From NCBI RefSeq assembly GCF_039545135.1, contig NZ_BAABRU010000025.1, forward strand, positions 1 to 50,646: a stretch of DNA of 50,646 nucleotides, given 5' to 3'. The first letter of the stretch is position 1. The number at the start of each line of letters is the position of its first letter. The DNA is from Herpetosiphon gulosus. GTDB lineage: Bacteria; Chloroflexota; Chloroflexia; Chloroflexales; Herpetosiphonaceae. This document shows positions 33,006 to 40,813 of this stretch, piece after piece. The notes under the pieces were generated by a model, which was not told the origin of the DNA, ran no database searches, and worked only from the letters and a program-made list of their open reading frames with translations. Made by a program: the position numbers and the translations under genes.

Positions 33006-33818
33006 TTAGGCTTCGTGGAATGGCCAAGCAATTTCCATCAAGGCATCAGGTCCAGGTGGGTTGATCCAGATTTCGCGCGGTGAATCGGAGATCACATAGC
33101 CATTGGCCTTGACCCAATCGCTGCCAGCATCGTAGCCCGCCAAAATATGCGGAAACTCACACTGATCGCCGTGCATTGTGACTACTGCAACTTTGCCAGC
33201 TGGCAAAATTCGCCCAACTATCTCGCCTTGCGACTCGACAAGCTGATCAACAGGTAAACAAACTTCAATCGGGCCATCATCATCGGCGTTAATCGTGCCG
33301 TGAAAAATGCCAAACGCAGAGCCACGCACAACTAAATTATGCTCAGCGGCAAAACGTTCCATCGTGTGGAAGGCATGCGCAATCACATTATCCAACTCGT
33401 TAACAAACGTGCGTTTGGTGATGCTGAGAATGGGCTGATCGGCTTGTTGGCGGACAGTTACTTCAAGGCTCATACAAACTCCTTCTTGACGAATTAACCC
33501 GAGGATGAGGCTTTGGGCACGACGGGCTTGGATTGCCTGCAACTCGACTGAACGAATGTAGCGGCTGAGCAAAATCTCGGCATCTTTAGCAGAAGCATTA
33601 ATTAATTGGCGAATCGTGGCGAGCGGCATGTTGATTTGACGCAACATACCAATCAAGCGAGCAGTGGCCAATTGCTCAGCCTGATAATAACGATAGCCAG
33701 TCTGTGGATCGACATAGTGAGCCGCTAAGATGCCTAGTTGATCGTACATCCGCAACGCTTTGAGCGATAGTCGAGTTGCTTGGGCAAAGCTACCAATTGA
33801 GATACGCTGTTCGTTCAT
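33006..33818 (-). CDS. MerR-family transcriptional regulator with effector-binding domain
   Basis: 270 residues. A MerR winged helix is at ~5-75 (ISIGSFAQATRLSLKALRMYDQLGIL, TGYRYYQAEQL). A linking coiled coil follows at ~80-110, then a GyrI-like/AraC-effector domain from ~118 (SLEVTVRQQADQPILSITKR), ending in REIWINPPGPDALMEIAWPF. Regulators of this shape (BmrR-like) sense hydrophobic drugs and twist a promoter with an over-long spacer. The gene's own promoter shows a 19-base spacer and the mRNA is probably leaderless. Confidence 0.9.
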   Translation of the reverse strand: MNEQRISIGSFAQATRLSLKALRMYDQLGILAAHYVDPQTGYRYYQAEQLATARLIGMLRQINMPLATIRQLINASAKDAEILLSRYIRSVELQAIQARRAQSLILGLIRQEGVCMSLEVTVRQQADQPILSITKRTFVNELDNVIAHAFHTMERFAAEHNLVVRGSAFGIFHGTINADDDGPIEVCLPVDQLVESQGEIVGRILPAGKVAVVTMHGDQCEFPHILAGYDAGSDWVKANGYVISDSPREIWINPPGPDALMEIAWPFHEA

Positions 33819-33824
33819 AGCGCT

Positions 33825-33855
33825 AGTATAGGGTCATCCCCAAGGGCAGACACAA
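33825..33855 (-). promoter_or_regulatory. MerR-type promoter, 19-bp spacer, leaderless start
   Basis: On the minus strand TTGTGT (33855-33850) and TATACT (33830-33825) are separated by 19 bases, with CCC-TT-GGG near the centre. Only 6 bases separate the -10 from the ATG at 33818, and no ribosome site exists. Confidence 0.6.
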
Positions 33856-33876
33856 GGGTGAGTTTTGGTGGGCAAC

Positions 33877-33905
33877 AAAAAAGCCGAAGTTGCTTACTTC
33901 GGCTT
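33877..33905 (-). terminator. Intrinsic terminator of the DUF6391-like gene
   Basis: AAGCCGAAGT (33881-33890) pairs with ACTTCGGCTT (33896-33905). On the minus strand the stem is followed by six T. Confidence 0.85.
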
Positions 33906-33932
33906 TTGATTTGATCTAAATTGAATGCAGAT

Positions 33933-34628
33933 TTAGCGTTGGCGGGGATTATTTTCAACTGGCACATACACCGGAACCCGTTCGCCATAGCGATAGGGTG
34001 GTTGATAAATGCGCCGAGCTGGTTTGGTGCGCACGGCAAACTCTGCGCCGCCAGCAGCAAACGACAAGCCCATAAACAAGGTTGGTGGCACTAGCTCAAT
34101 CGCGCCAATACTCATACCCTTAACATCGAGCGAGGTTGTAAAAAAGCGTTGAAAAAGTGGGCTTAACCTGGGGGTAAGTGCGCCAGCAATGGTTAATGCC
34201 AAGAAAATACTGGTACTTGACAACATATCGAGGAAAGCAACCATGCCAAGGCCGATCGAAGCAACGGTCAGAAAACAAAAGCTCAAGGCTGTTGCACAAC
34301 GCCGATAAATTGCCATCGAGCGTTCGCCGCGTTGCAGCCGTAACAAACCTTCACGGGCAGCATCGAACAACAACGCCGGATCAATCGCGGCGCGAATGCG
34401 AAAGCCTTCGGTTGTTGCACAGCCATCGACCAATTGCGAGCCATAGCGCTCTTCGAGCACATTGACTGTGGCGTGTTCGATTGCGTGATTTCGCCGCACA
34501 GCCACACCTTGCCACAATTGATTGAGTTGACGGGGGACATTTAACAATGACCAAATTGGCTGACCGAAGAACCAGAAGATGACTGCCAACGCACCAAATA
34601 ATCCCGAAAAAATCATTAATCCATGCAT
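33933..34628 (-). CDS. DUF6391-like membrane protein
   Basis: 231 residues. One N-terminal membrane helix (~5-25), then the signature RRNHAIEHATVNVLEERYG (~48-66) and two or more further helices (~110-155 and ~175-195). The RNHALEHAT motif is what I associate with DUF6391 of cyanobacteria and Chloroflexota; the assignment is from memory. The paired His/Glu could be a metal site. The protein ends in a proline-rich tail. AAGGAAAG precedes the ATG. The function is unknown. Confidence 0.65.
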   Translation of the reverse strand: MHGLMIFSGLFGALAVIFWFFGQPIWSLLNVPRQLNQLWQGVAVRRNHAIEHATVNVLEERYGSQLVDGCATTEGFRIRAAIDPALLFDAAREGLLRLQRGERSMAIYRRCATALSFCFLTVASIGLGMVAFLDMLSSTSIFLALTIAGALTPRLSPLFQRFFTTSLDVKGMSIGAIELVPPTLFMGLSFAAGGAEFAVRTKPARRIYQPPYRYGERVPVYVPVENNPRQR

Positions 34629-34751
34629 AGGCTTTCCTTCCCGTGGCAGTTAACAAGCTGTAAAGTACCAATAAAAGCAGCGTATCACGCCACTGAGTAG
34701 CCGTCAAGGCAGACATAAGTACTTTACGTTATACAACCCTATTTGGTTCCG

Positions 34752-34780
34752 TTCACCCTTGCGAAATTTTCGCGTACAAT
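34752..34780 (+). promoter_or_regulatory. Promoter of the hisS/hisZ-like gene
   Basis: TTCACC (34752-34757) and TACAAT (34775-34780) are 17 bases apart. The spacer contains the inverted repeat GCGAAA-T-TTTCGC (34761-34773), a possible operator. Confidence 0.55.
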
Positions 34781-34806
34781 GGTTGCGATTGTGCTCGGAG
34801 GAACCT

Positions 34807-36207
34807 GTGGGCTATCAATTAACTCCTGAAGTGGTTCGCGGAACCCGTGACCTTTTTGCCGCTGCCGTTCACCAACGTCAGGCGCTGATTCAGACATTAA
34901 CCGCTACATTTGATCAAGCTGGCTACGACCCAATTGAGTTGCCATTGCTTGAGCATCGTGAGTTGTATTTAAAGAAATCTGGTGATGATCTCATCGCCAA
35001 ATTGTACCATTGGAATCAAGGTGGCCGTGATTTGGCCTTGCGTCCTGAATGGACAGCCTCGGTCTTACGAGCAGTCATCAGTGGCATGGGCGATGCGCCG
35101 ATTCCATTACGCCTGCGCTACGCTGGGCCAGTGTTTCGCTATGAACGCCCACGTCGCGCCACCTATCGCCAATTTACCCAAGTTGGCATCGAATTAATCG
35201 GTGCACCTGGCCCGTTGGCCGATGCTGAAGCCTTAGGCCTAGCCGTCACTGGATTGCGCGAACTAGGCATTCAGCAATGGACATTAACGATTGGCCATAT
35301 TGGTGTGATTAAGACGTTGCTGAATAGCCTTGGCTTACCCGAACGAATCACCTCGGCGCTCACCTGGAGCCTTGAACGGATTCGCTCCAAAGGGCTTGAT
35401 GCGGTTAAACAACAATGGCGCGACGATGACGACGATCTGCCAGTTGATTTAGCCAGCCTAGCCCACCTTGCCGACCAAGATCTTGAGACGCTATTGTTGC
35501 GCGTATTACCAAGCCTTGGGGTGCGCCTCGACAGCGGCGGTCGTGAGCCGCAAGCGATTATTCAACGCTTGGTGCGCAAACTGCGCCGTGGCGATGATGC
35601 ACTTAATCTTGATCGCGCATGGCAGTTGCTTTCAGCCTTGAGCGCTGCCCGTGGCTCTGCCCCAGTTGTGATGCAACAGATGCGCGAGCTTTGCCAAGAA
35701 TATACGGTTGCACCCGACGCTTTGGATGAGTTGCAAACCAGCTTGACCTTGCTTGAGGCATATGGCGTGCCAGCAGATCAGATTGTGCTGGATTTTGGCA
35801 TGGGTCGTGGGTTACACTACTACACGGGCCTAATTTTTGAGATCGATGGCGCTGATGGTTTGCAACTCTGTGGTGGTGGCCGCTATGATGATTTAGTTGC
35901 GGCGCTTGGCGGGCGGGCGCTGCCAGCAGTCGGTTTTGCCTATGGCCTCGAACGAATCGTGGCGGCAGTTGCACCAGCCGAAATTGACCCAGTTAAGAGC
36001 GTATTGGTGGTTGGCGATGATCATGCCTTGGTGATTCAAGCAGCAGCAACCTTGCGCCAACAAGGCTATCGCACCGCTGTCGATTTGCGCCAACGTTCGT
36101 ATGCGGCAAATTTAAATGATGCCCGTCGGCGTGAAATGAGCCATTTGGCCTTGGTCAGTGCTGATGGCATTCAACTGCGCGATTTAAATGAACAGAAAAC
36201 CCAATGA
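34807..36207 (+). CDS. Histidyl-tRNA synthetase family protein (HisS, or HisZ regulator)
   Basis: 466 residues, class II synthetase core. Motif 2 reads YAGPVFRYERPRRATYRQFTQ, motif 3 GFAYGLERI, and the histidine loop GRGLHYYTGLIFE. A C-terminal anticodon-binding-like domain (~385-455) ends in LVSADGIQLRDL. Motif 2 and LRPEWTASVLRA look more like HisS, which charges tRNA-His. The loop is usually RGLDYYTG, and the ~100-residue insert (~190-295) is unusual. HisZ, the regulatory partner of HisG, is the alternative; a second hisS in the genome would settle it. GGAGG five bases upstream supports the GTG start at 34807. Confidence 0.8.
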   Translation: MGYQLTPEVVRGTRDLFAAAVHQRQALIQTLTATFDQAGYDPIELPLLEHRELYLKKSGDDLIAKLYHWNQGGRDLALRPEWTASVLRAVISGMGDAPIPLRLRYAGPVFRYERPRRATYRQFTQVGIELIGAPGPLADAEALGLAVTGLRELGIQQWTLTIGHIGVIKTLLNSLGLPERITSALTWSLERIRSKGLDAVKQQWRDDDDDLPVDLASLAHLADQDLETLLLRVLPSLGVRLDSGGREPQAIIQRLVRKLRRGDDALNLDRAWQLLSALSAARGSAPVVMQQMRELCQEYTVAPDALDELQTSLTLLEAYGVPADQIVLDFGMGRGLHYYTGLIFEIDGADGLQLCGGGRYDDLVAALGGRALPAVGFAYGLERIVAAVAPAEIDPVKSVLVVGDDHALVIQAAATLRQQGYRTAVDLRQRSYAANLNDARRREMSHLALVSADGIQLRDLNEQKTQ

Positions 36208-36244
36208 GTGTGCTACACTACGCGGAGCATATTAAAAGGTAGGA

Positions 36245-37291
36245 ATGGCAATGTTTGAGCAATTAGATCAAATTGAAAAAGAGGCCGCAGCGGCCTTAGC
36301 CAGTGTCCAATCACTTGATGATTTGGCAGCATGGCGCACCCAATGGACTGGCAAAAAGGGCGCGTTGGCCCAAGCCAGTCAATCAATCGGCAAGCTCGAC
36401 CCCAAAGATCGGCCAGCTTTTGGTCAACGCTTTGGCGCGATCAAGCAAGCCCTGAGCGAACAAGAAACCATTTTAGAAGCACGTTTGCAAAGCGCAGCCT
36501 TGCATCACGAACTTGAAGAAGATGCAGTTGACATTAGTTTGCCTGGGCGGGCGGCCAATATTGGTCGTTTGCACCCCAGCACCCAATCGCTGCGCCGAAT
36601 TCAGCATATTTTTGCTGAAATGGGCTTCCAAGTTTGGGAAAGTCGCGAAGTCGAATCCGATGAGTATAATTTTGAATTGCTCAACATGCCGGCGCATCAC
36701 CCAGCTCGCGATATGTGGGACACCTTCTATGTGCAATCCGATGATCCCCATCAAAAGGTGGTATTGCGCACCCACACCTCGCCTGGCCAAATTCATGTGA
36801 TGCGAACCTTGAATCCTGAGCCAATTCGGGTAATTTTGCCTGGCAAATGTTATCGCTACGAGCCAGTCAGCGCCCGCTCCGAGATGATGTTTCATCAAGT
36901 TGAGGGCTTGGTAATCGGCAGAAACATTACCATGGCCGACCTCAAAGGTACCTTGGCTAACTTCGCTCGGCGCATGTTTAAGGATGATGTGAAAGTGCGT
37001 TATCGACCTTCATATTTCCCCTTCACCGAGCCAAGCGTCGAAGTCGATATCGAATGTTTTATTTGTGGCGGCGAAGGCTGCCGGATTTGCAAAAAGAGCG
37101 GCTGGCTGGAAATTCTGGGTGCGGGTATGGTGCACCCAACCGTCTTGCGCAACGGCGGCTATGATCCAACCGAATGGAGCGGCTTTGCCTTTGGGATGGG
37201 GCCAGAACGCCAAACCATGCTGCGCTACGACATCGACGACATTCGCTGGTTCTTCTCCAACGATGGTCGGTTCTTGGAACAATTCGGTTAA
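36245..37291 (+). CDS. pheS: Phenylalanyl-tRNA synthetase alpha subunit
   Basis: 348 residues. The N-terminal coiled coil is at ~1-85. The class II core contains ESDEYNFELLNMPAHHPARDMWDTFY, RTHTSPGQIHVM, FRYEPVSARSEMMFHQVEG-like motif 2 and GFAFGMGPERQTMLRY motif 3. A CGGEGCRICKKSGW insert is typical. It charges tRNA-Phe as an alpha2-beta2 complex with PheT. pheT does not follow here, which departs from the usual pheST operon. AAAAGG lies five bases before the ATG. The gene follows the hisS-like gene by 37 bases. Confidence 0.96.
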   Translation: MAMFEQLDQIEKEAAAALASVQSLDDLAAWRTQWTGKKGALAQASQSIGKLDPKDRPAFGQRFGAIKQALSEQETILEARLQSAALHHELEEDAVDISLPGRAANIGRLHPSTQSLRRIQHIFAEMGFQVWESREVESDEYNFELLNMPAHHPARDMWDTFYVQSDDPHQKVVLRTHTSPGQIHVMRTLNPEPIRVILPGKCYRYEPVSARSEMMFHQVEGLVIGRNITMADLKGTLANFARRMFKDDVKVRYRPSYFPFTEPSVEVDIECFICGGEGCRICKKSGWLEILGAGMVHPTVLRNGGYDPTEWSGFAFGMGPERQTMLRYDIDDIRWFFSNDGRFLEQFG

Positions 37292-37301
37292 TTCTCCAAT
37301 C

Positions 37302-37327
37302 GGCGCTGAATGGCCTCATTCAGCGCC
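37302..37327 (+). terminator. Hairpin after pheS
   Basis: GGCGCTGAAT (37302-37311) pairs perfectly with ATTCAGCGCC (37318-37327), followed by TTGCTTC. It ends 8 bases before the next start codon, so it could end transcription or hide that start. Confidence 0.6.
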
Positions 37328-37335
37328 TTGCTTCA

Positions 37336-39060
37336 ATGTCTGCATTACAACGCTTCCGCTACCATTGGCCTTTACTGCTCCTGCTGCTGGTGTATTGCAC
37401 GCTAGCGGTCTGGTGGAGTACCCGCATTCCCTTGGGCGAAGGCCCAGATGAGCCTGGCCATGCCGAATATGCCTTATTTGTGGCCCGCAACAATCGCCTA
37501 CCCGACCAGCGTTTAGGCGATGTGCCAGGCGAAGGCCATCAGCCACCACTGGCTTATTGGCTTATGCAACCATTGGCCCGCTCAGTTGCGGTCGAAGATC
37601 GGGTGGTGATTCTAGCGAACAATCATCGCTGGATTTGGGCTGGCGGCAAGGAACCAGCCGCCTTTGCTTGGCGCTCAATTGATCGACCACCCTACCAAAC
37701 TGATGTGCTGGTATGGCATCGTTTGCGTTGGTTTTCAATTGGCTGCGCGGCCCTGACGATTATTGTGGGCTATGCAGTCGGTTTACGTTTGGGCTTGAGC
37801 AAAACGTTGGCAAGTTTTGCCGCGAGTTTGTTGGCATTCTGGCCGCAACTGCTGTTTCACTCAGTTCTAGTCTCAAATGATCCATTGTTGTGGTTGTTAT
37901 GTGCTGGTTTGTTGTGGCTGTTGCTTGAGCCAAATCCTCAGGTTTGGTGGCCATGGGCGGTTGGCGCAACGCTTGGGGCAGCGTTACTGACCAAGCAAAG
38001 TGCGGTGCTGCTGATTCCATTGATTGGGCTGCGGCTTTGGCAATTGCGCCGCACAATCAACATTTGGCCTGCGATTGGCGGGATGAGCCTGAGTAGCACT
38101 GCGATTGCTGGTTGGTGGTACGTGCGCAATTTGCTGTTGTATGGCGACCCGTTTGGCTTGGGCTTGTACAAAGGCGAATTTAGCAGCCCAACCTTCTCAC
38201 CATGGAGCTTACACGATTGGGGCGAGGCTATGCATGCCTTGGGCAGTTCGCTGATTGCCCGCTTTGGCTGGATGAGCGTCGCCGCACCGCAATGGCTGTA
38301 TTGGTTGCTAGCGATTTGGATTGGCCTGGCAATTTTAGGTATTCGCCGTTTACGCATCAATCAATGCTGGCAAATCGCTTGGGCCTTGGTTGGTTTGGCC
38401 TTCGCTTGGACATTTGCTTTTGCAGTGTTAAGCGGCCAAGTTGGCTGGCAGGCCCGTTTCTTGTTTCCGGCGGCTCCGGTGGCGGCGTGTGCCTTAGCAA
38501 TTGGGCTTGAACGCAGCGTCAAAACAGCGGCTTGGCTTCTACCAGCGTTATTGGTAACTATGGCAGTCGGCTTGCCAAATACCGTGATTAGCGCTGCCTA
38601 CCCCTATCTGGTGGTTGAGCCACAGCCAGAGCGGCCAGTTTTGGCCTTGTGGCGGCCTGATACTGCCAACCCGATTGAACTACGCGGCATTTTGCTGCCA
38701 CCCACCGCCAAAGCAGGCCAACCATGGCTGGTTAATACATTGTGGCGAGCGGTCGGCAAACAAGATCGCAAATGGTCGTTGTTTGTGCATTTGGCCCAAG
38801 TTGGCAGCAAAGATGAAAGCTTTGCCTTCGATGTGCAGCCGCAAGATGGGGTTTGGCATTCGTTGCGCTGGACACCCGACGATTGGTGGGAAGATCTGCT
38901 AACGATCAACATTCCCGCCGATTTGGCCGCTGGCGAGTACGAAGTGCGGATCGGCTGGTTTGATGAATTTGGCGATTGGAGCCGCGCCGGCGTTTGGAGC
39001 CAAGACGGCATCCTGCTTGGCGATTATGCAGTCGTTGGCAAGGTTATAGTTGAACAGTAG
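37336..39060 (+). CDS. GT39-like membrane glycosyltransferase
   Basis: 574 residues with about ten membrane helices. The acidic motif in the first outside loop is GEGPDEPGHAEYALFVARNN (~35-54), as in PMT/ArnT-type enzymes that take a sugar from a lipid phosphate. GHQPPLAYWLMQP follows. The C-terminal ~130 residues form an outside domain (ILLPPTAKAGQPWLVNTLWRA), rich in beta structure. It probably decorates an envelope polymer or protein. The frame opens at 37174 inside pheS; the ATG at 37336 starts the homology. No good ribosome site is visible. Confidence 0.8.
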   Translation: MSALQRFRYHWPLLLLLLVYCTLAVWWSTRIPLGEGPDEPGHAEYALFVARNNRLPDQRLGDVPGEGHQPPLAYWLMQPLARSVAVEDRVVILANNHRWIWAGGKEPAAFAWRSIDRPPYQTDVLVWHRLRWFSIGCAALTIIVGYAVGLRLGLSKTLASFAASLLAFWPQLLFHSVLVSNDPLLWLLCAGLLWLLLEPNPQVWWPWAVGATLGAALLTKQSAVLLIPLIGLRLWQLRRTINIWPAIGGMSLSSTAIAGWWYVRNLLLYGDPFGLGLYKGEFSSPTFSPWSLHDWGEAMHALGSSLIARFGWMSVAAPQWLYWLLAIWIGLAILGIRRLRINQCWQIAWALVGLAFAWTFAFAVLSGQVGWQARFLFPAAPVAACALAIGLERSVKTAAWLLPALLVTMAVGLPNTVISAAYPYLVVEPQPERPVLALWRPDTANPIELRGILLPPTAKAGQPWLVNTLWRAVGKQDRKWSLFVHLAQVGSKDESFAFDVQPQDGVWHSLRWTPDDWWEDLLTINIPADLAAGEYEVRIGWFDEFGDWSRAGVWSQDGILLGDYAVVGKVIVEQ

Positions 39061-39215
39061 ATTTGAATTGAGACCTCACTCGGATCATATGCACAGTCAC
39101 TGATTAAGCTAAATCCATTGATTATGCACTCAAGTGCACATAATCTGGCACTTAGGTGCTAGCGCAGGCATCTACAATCCAAGCACCGAGGATAGCTTGA
39201 TTGCGAGGAAATTGT
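39061..39215. other. Gap with imperfect palindrome
   Basis: GATTATGCACTCAAGTGCAC (from 39119) followed by ATAATC forms an imperfect 26-base palindrome (GCAC-TCAA-GTGC core), and GGCACTTAGGTGCT follows. It may be an operator for the DUF4173 gene or a weak terminator. Confidence 0.35.
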
Positions 39216-40697
39216 ATGACCCGCCAACAACGGCTTACGCTGTATCTTTTGCCAGTGGCGTTTGGGCTGGCGCTGATTGCCGATTTACTAGGTTTGTTCC
39301 ATCAAACTTGGGGTATTAATTTTGTGCTCTGGACGCTGCTCTCAAGCGGGGCAATCGTTGGCTTGGCATTTAAGCAAGCCCAACCATTAACCAAAGAAAC
39401 GTGGCTTTGGTTAGCTGTCGCCAATATAGCTAGTTTGGGCTTTGTGCTACGCGATAATAGCGCGATCTTGTTTTGGCTGGGCTTCTGCTGGATCTTGGCC
39501 TGGATGCTCATTTTCAGCCAACCCTACCGCACTCATTGGCAATTGGCCTCGATTCGTGGCTGGATTGTCTCGGGTGTGGTGGCAGGATTTGGCGCGGCGT
39601 TCGGTAGCTTTGCAGCATCGATCCATTTACCACTGCGGGTTGGGAATTTCACCAGCGCCAAATTACGGCCAATTTTGATTGGGCTAGGCTTAGCCTTACC
39701 ATTATTGTGTGTGTTTGGTGGCTTGTTTGCCTCAGCCGATGCAGTGTTTGAAAATATCTTCGCAGATTTGTTTAACTGGAATTTGGATTGGCTGTTTGAG
39801 CATGTATTTGTGGTGCTGTTTGGCACATGGGCAATTTTAGGTTGTGGCTGGATTTTATTTGCCGCGCCAAAACCTGAGATTTCGTTTGCTGAACGCCCAA
39901 GTTTTTTGAACATTGGCAAGATCGAAGTTGGCATCATTTTGGGCTTGCTGAATACGCTTTTTGGCTTGTTTGTGTTGATTCAAATTCGCTATTTATTTGG
40001 TGGTGAGCAGCAAATTGCCGAAGGTATTACCTATGCCGATTATGCTCGCCGTGGCTTTTTCGAGCTAGTAACCGTAGCATTGTTGGTCTTGCCAACGCTG
40101 TTAGTTGGCAGTTGGCTGAGCGAACAACGGACTGAAGCCCAACCCTTGTTTCGGGTTTTGGCCTTGGTGTTGTTGGTCCAAGTTGGGGTGGTGTTAGCTT
40201 CGGCAGTGTCGCGGATGTTGTTGTACATCGATGCCTATGGTTTGACTGAATCACGCATCCAAGCGACGGCTTTGATGATTTGGATTGTGCTGGTGGCCTT
40301 GTGGTTTGTGGCAACCGTGCTGCGCCAACGTGGCCAATATTTTGCCAATGGTGCTTTGATTGCGGCCATGCTGGTACTAATTGGCTTGGTTTTGTTGAAT
40401 CCCAGCAATTTGATTGTGCGCTACAACGCCAGCCATCGCGGCGTAGCTAGCTTCGATGGCTATTACATTGGTAGTTTGGCCGATGATGCTGATGCTGTGC
40501 CAGCGATTATCGAGGTGCTCCCTAGCCTGCCTTCGGAGCAAAATTGCCAAATTGCCACGCTCTTATTAGATTATTGGCAAGAAAATGCTGCTGATTGGCG
40601 CAGCACCAATCTCAGTCGCAGCAAGGCCCGTGATGCTGTGCTGCAAAATAAACAGCTGTTGACCACCATGAGTTGTCCAATTGATCGCTCAATGTGA
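39216..40697 (+). CDS. DUF4173/DUF4153-type membrane protein
   Basis: 493 residues with 11-12 membrane helices. The DUF4173 hallmark is ~245-300: LIQIRYLFGGEQQIAEGITYADYARRGFFELV. The last ~90 residues are soluble (IVRYNASHRGVASFDGYYIGSLADDADAVPAI). The function is unknown; the family occurs widely in Gram-positive bacteria and Chloroflexota. GAGGAA five bases upstream fixes the start at 39216. Confidence 0.88.
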   Translation: MTRQQRLTLYLLPVAFGLALIADLLGLFHQTWGINFVLWTLLSSGAIVGLAFKQAQPLTKETWLWLAVANIASLGFVLRDNSAILFWLGFCWILAWMLIFSQPYRTHWQLASIRGWIVSGVVAGFGAAFGSFAASIHLPLRVGNFTSAKLRPILIGLGLALPLLCVFGGLFASADAVFENIFADLFNWNLDWLFEHVFVVLFGTWAILGCGWILFAAPKPEISFAERPSFLNIGKIEVGIILGLLNTLFGLFVLIQIRYLFGGEQQIAEGITYADYARRGFFELVTVALLVLPTLLVGSWLSEQRTEAQPLFRVLALVLLVQVGVVLASAVSRMLLYIDAYGLTESRIQATALMIWIVLVALWFVATVLRQRGQYFANGALIAAMLVLIGLVLLNPSNLIVRYNASHRGVASFDGYYIGSLADDADAVPAIIEVLPSLPSEQNCQIATLLLDYWQENAADWRSTNLSRSKARDAVLQNKQLLTTMSCPIDRSM

Positions 40698-40770
40698 TCT
40701 TGATTGCTGGTGGTAAGTGGTACAATTGACCTTCGCTACCGCCCAAGCGCGGAGCACCAATCAGCTTAAT

Positions 40771-40787
40771 CTGGCAATTGTTGCCAG
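40771..40787 (+). promoter_or_regulatory. Leader hairpin upstream of proS
   Basis: CTGGCAA-TTG-TTGCCAG is a perfect 7-bp hairpin in the proS leader. A TACAAT box at 40721-40726 may be the promoter. No T-box sequence is present. Confidence 0.4.
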
Positions 40788-40813
40788 CAGCACCAAATGG
40801 AGAACTAATTCGT

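Noticed and set aside
40700-40813. T-box riboswitch upstream of proS
   Set aside because: Only a short hairpin is present; the conserved T-box sequence is missing.
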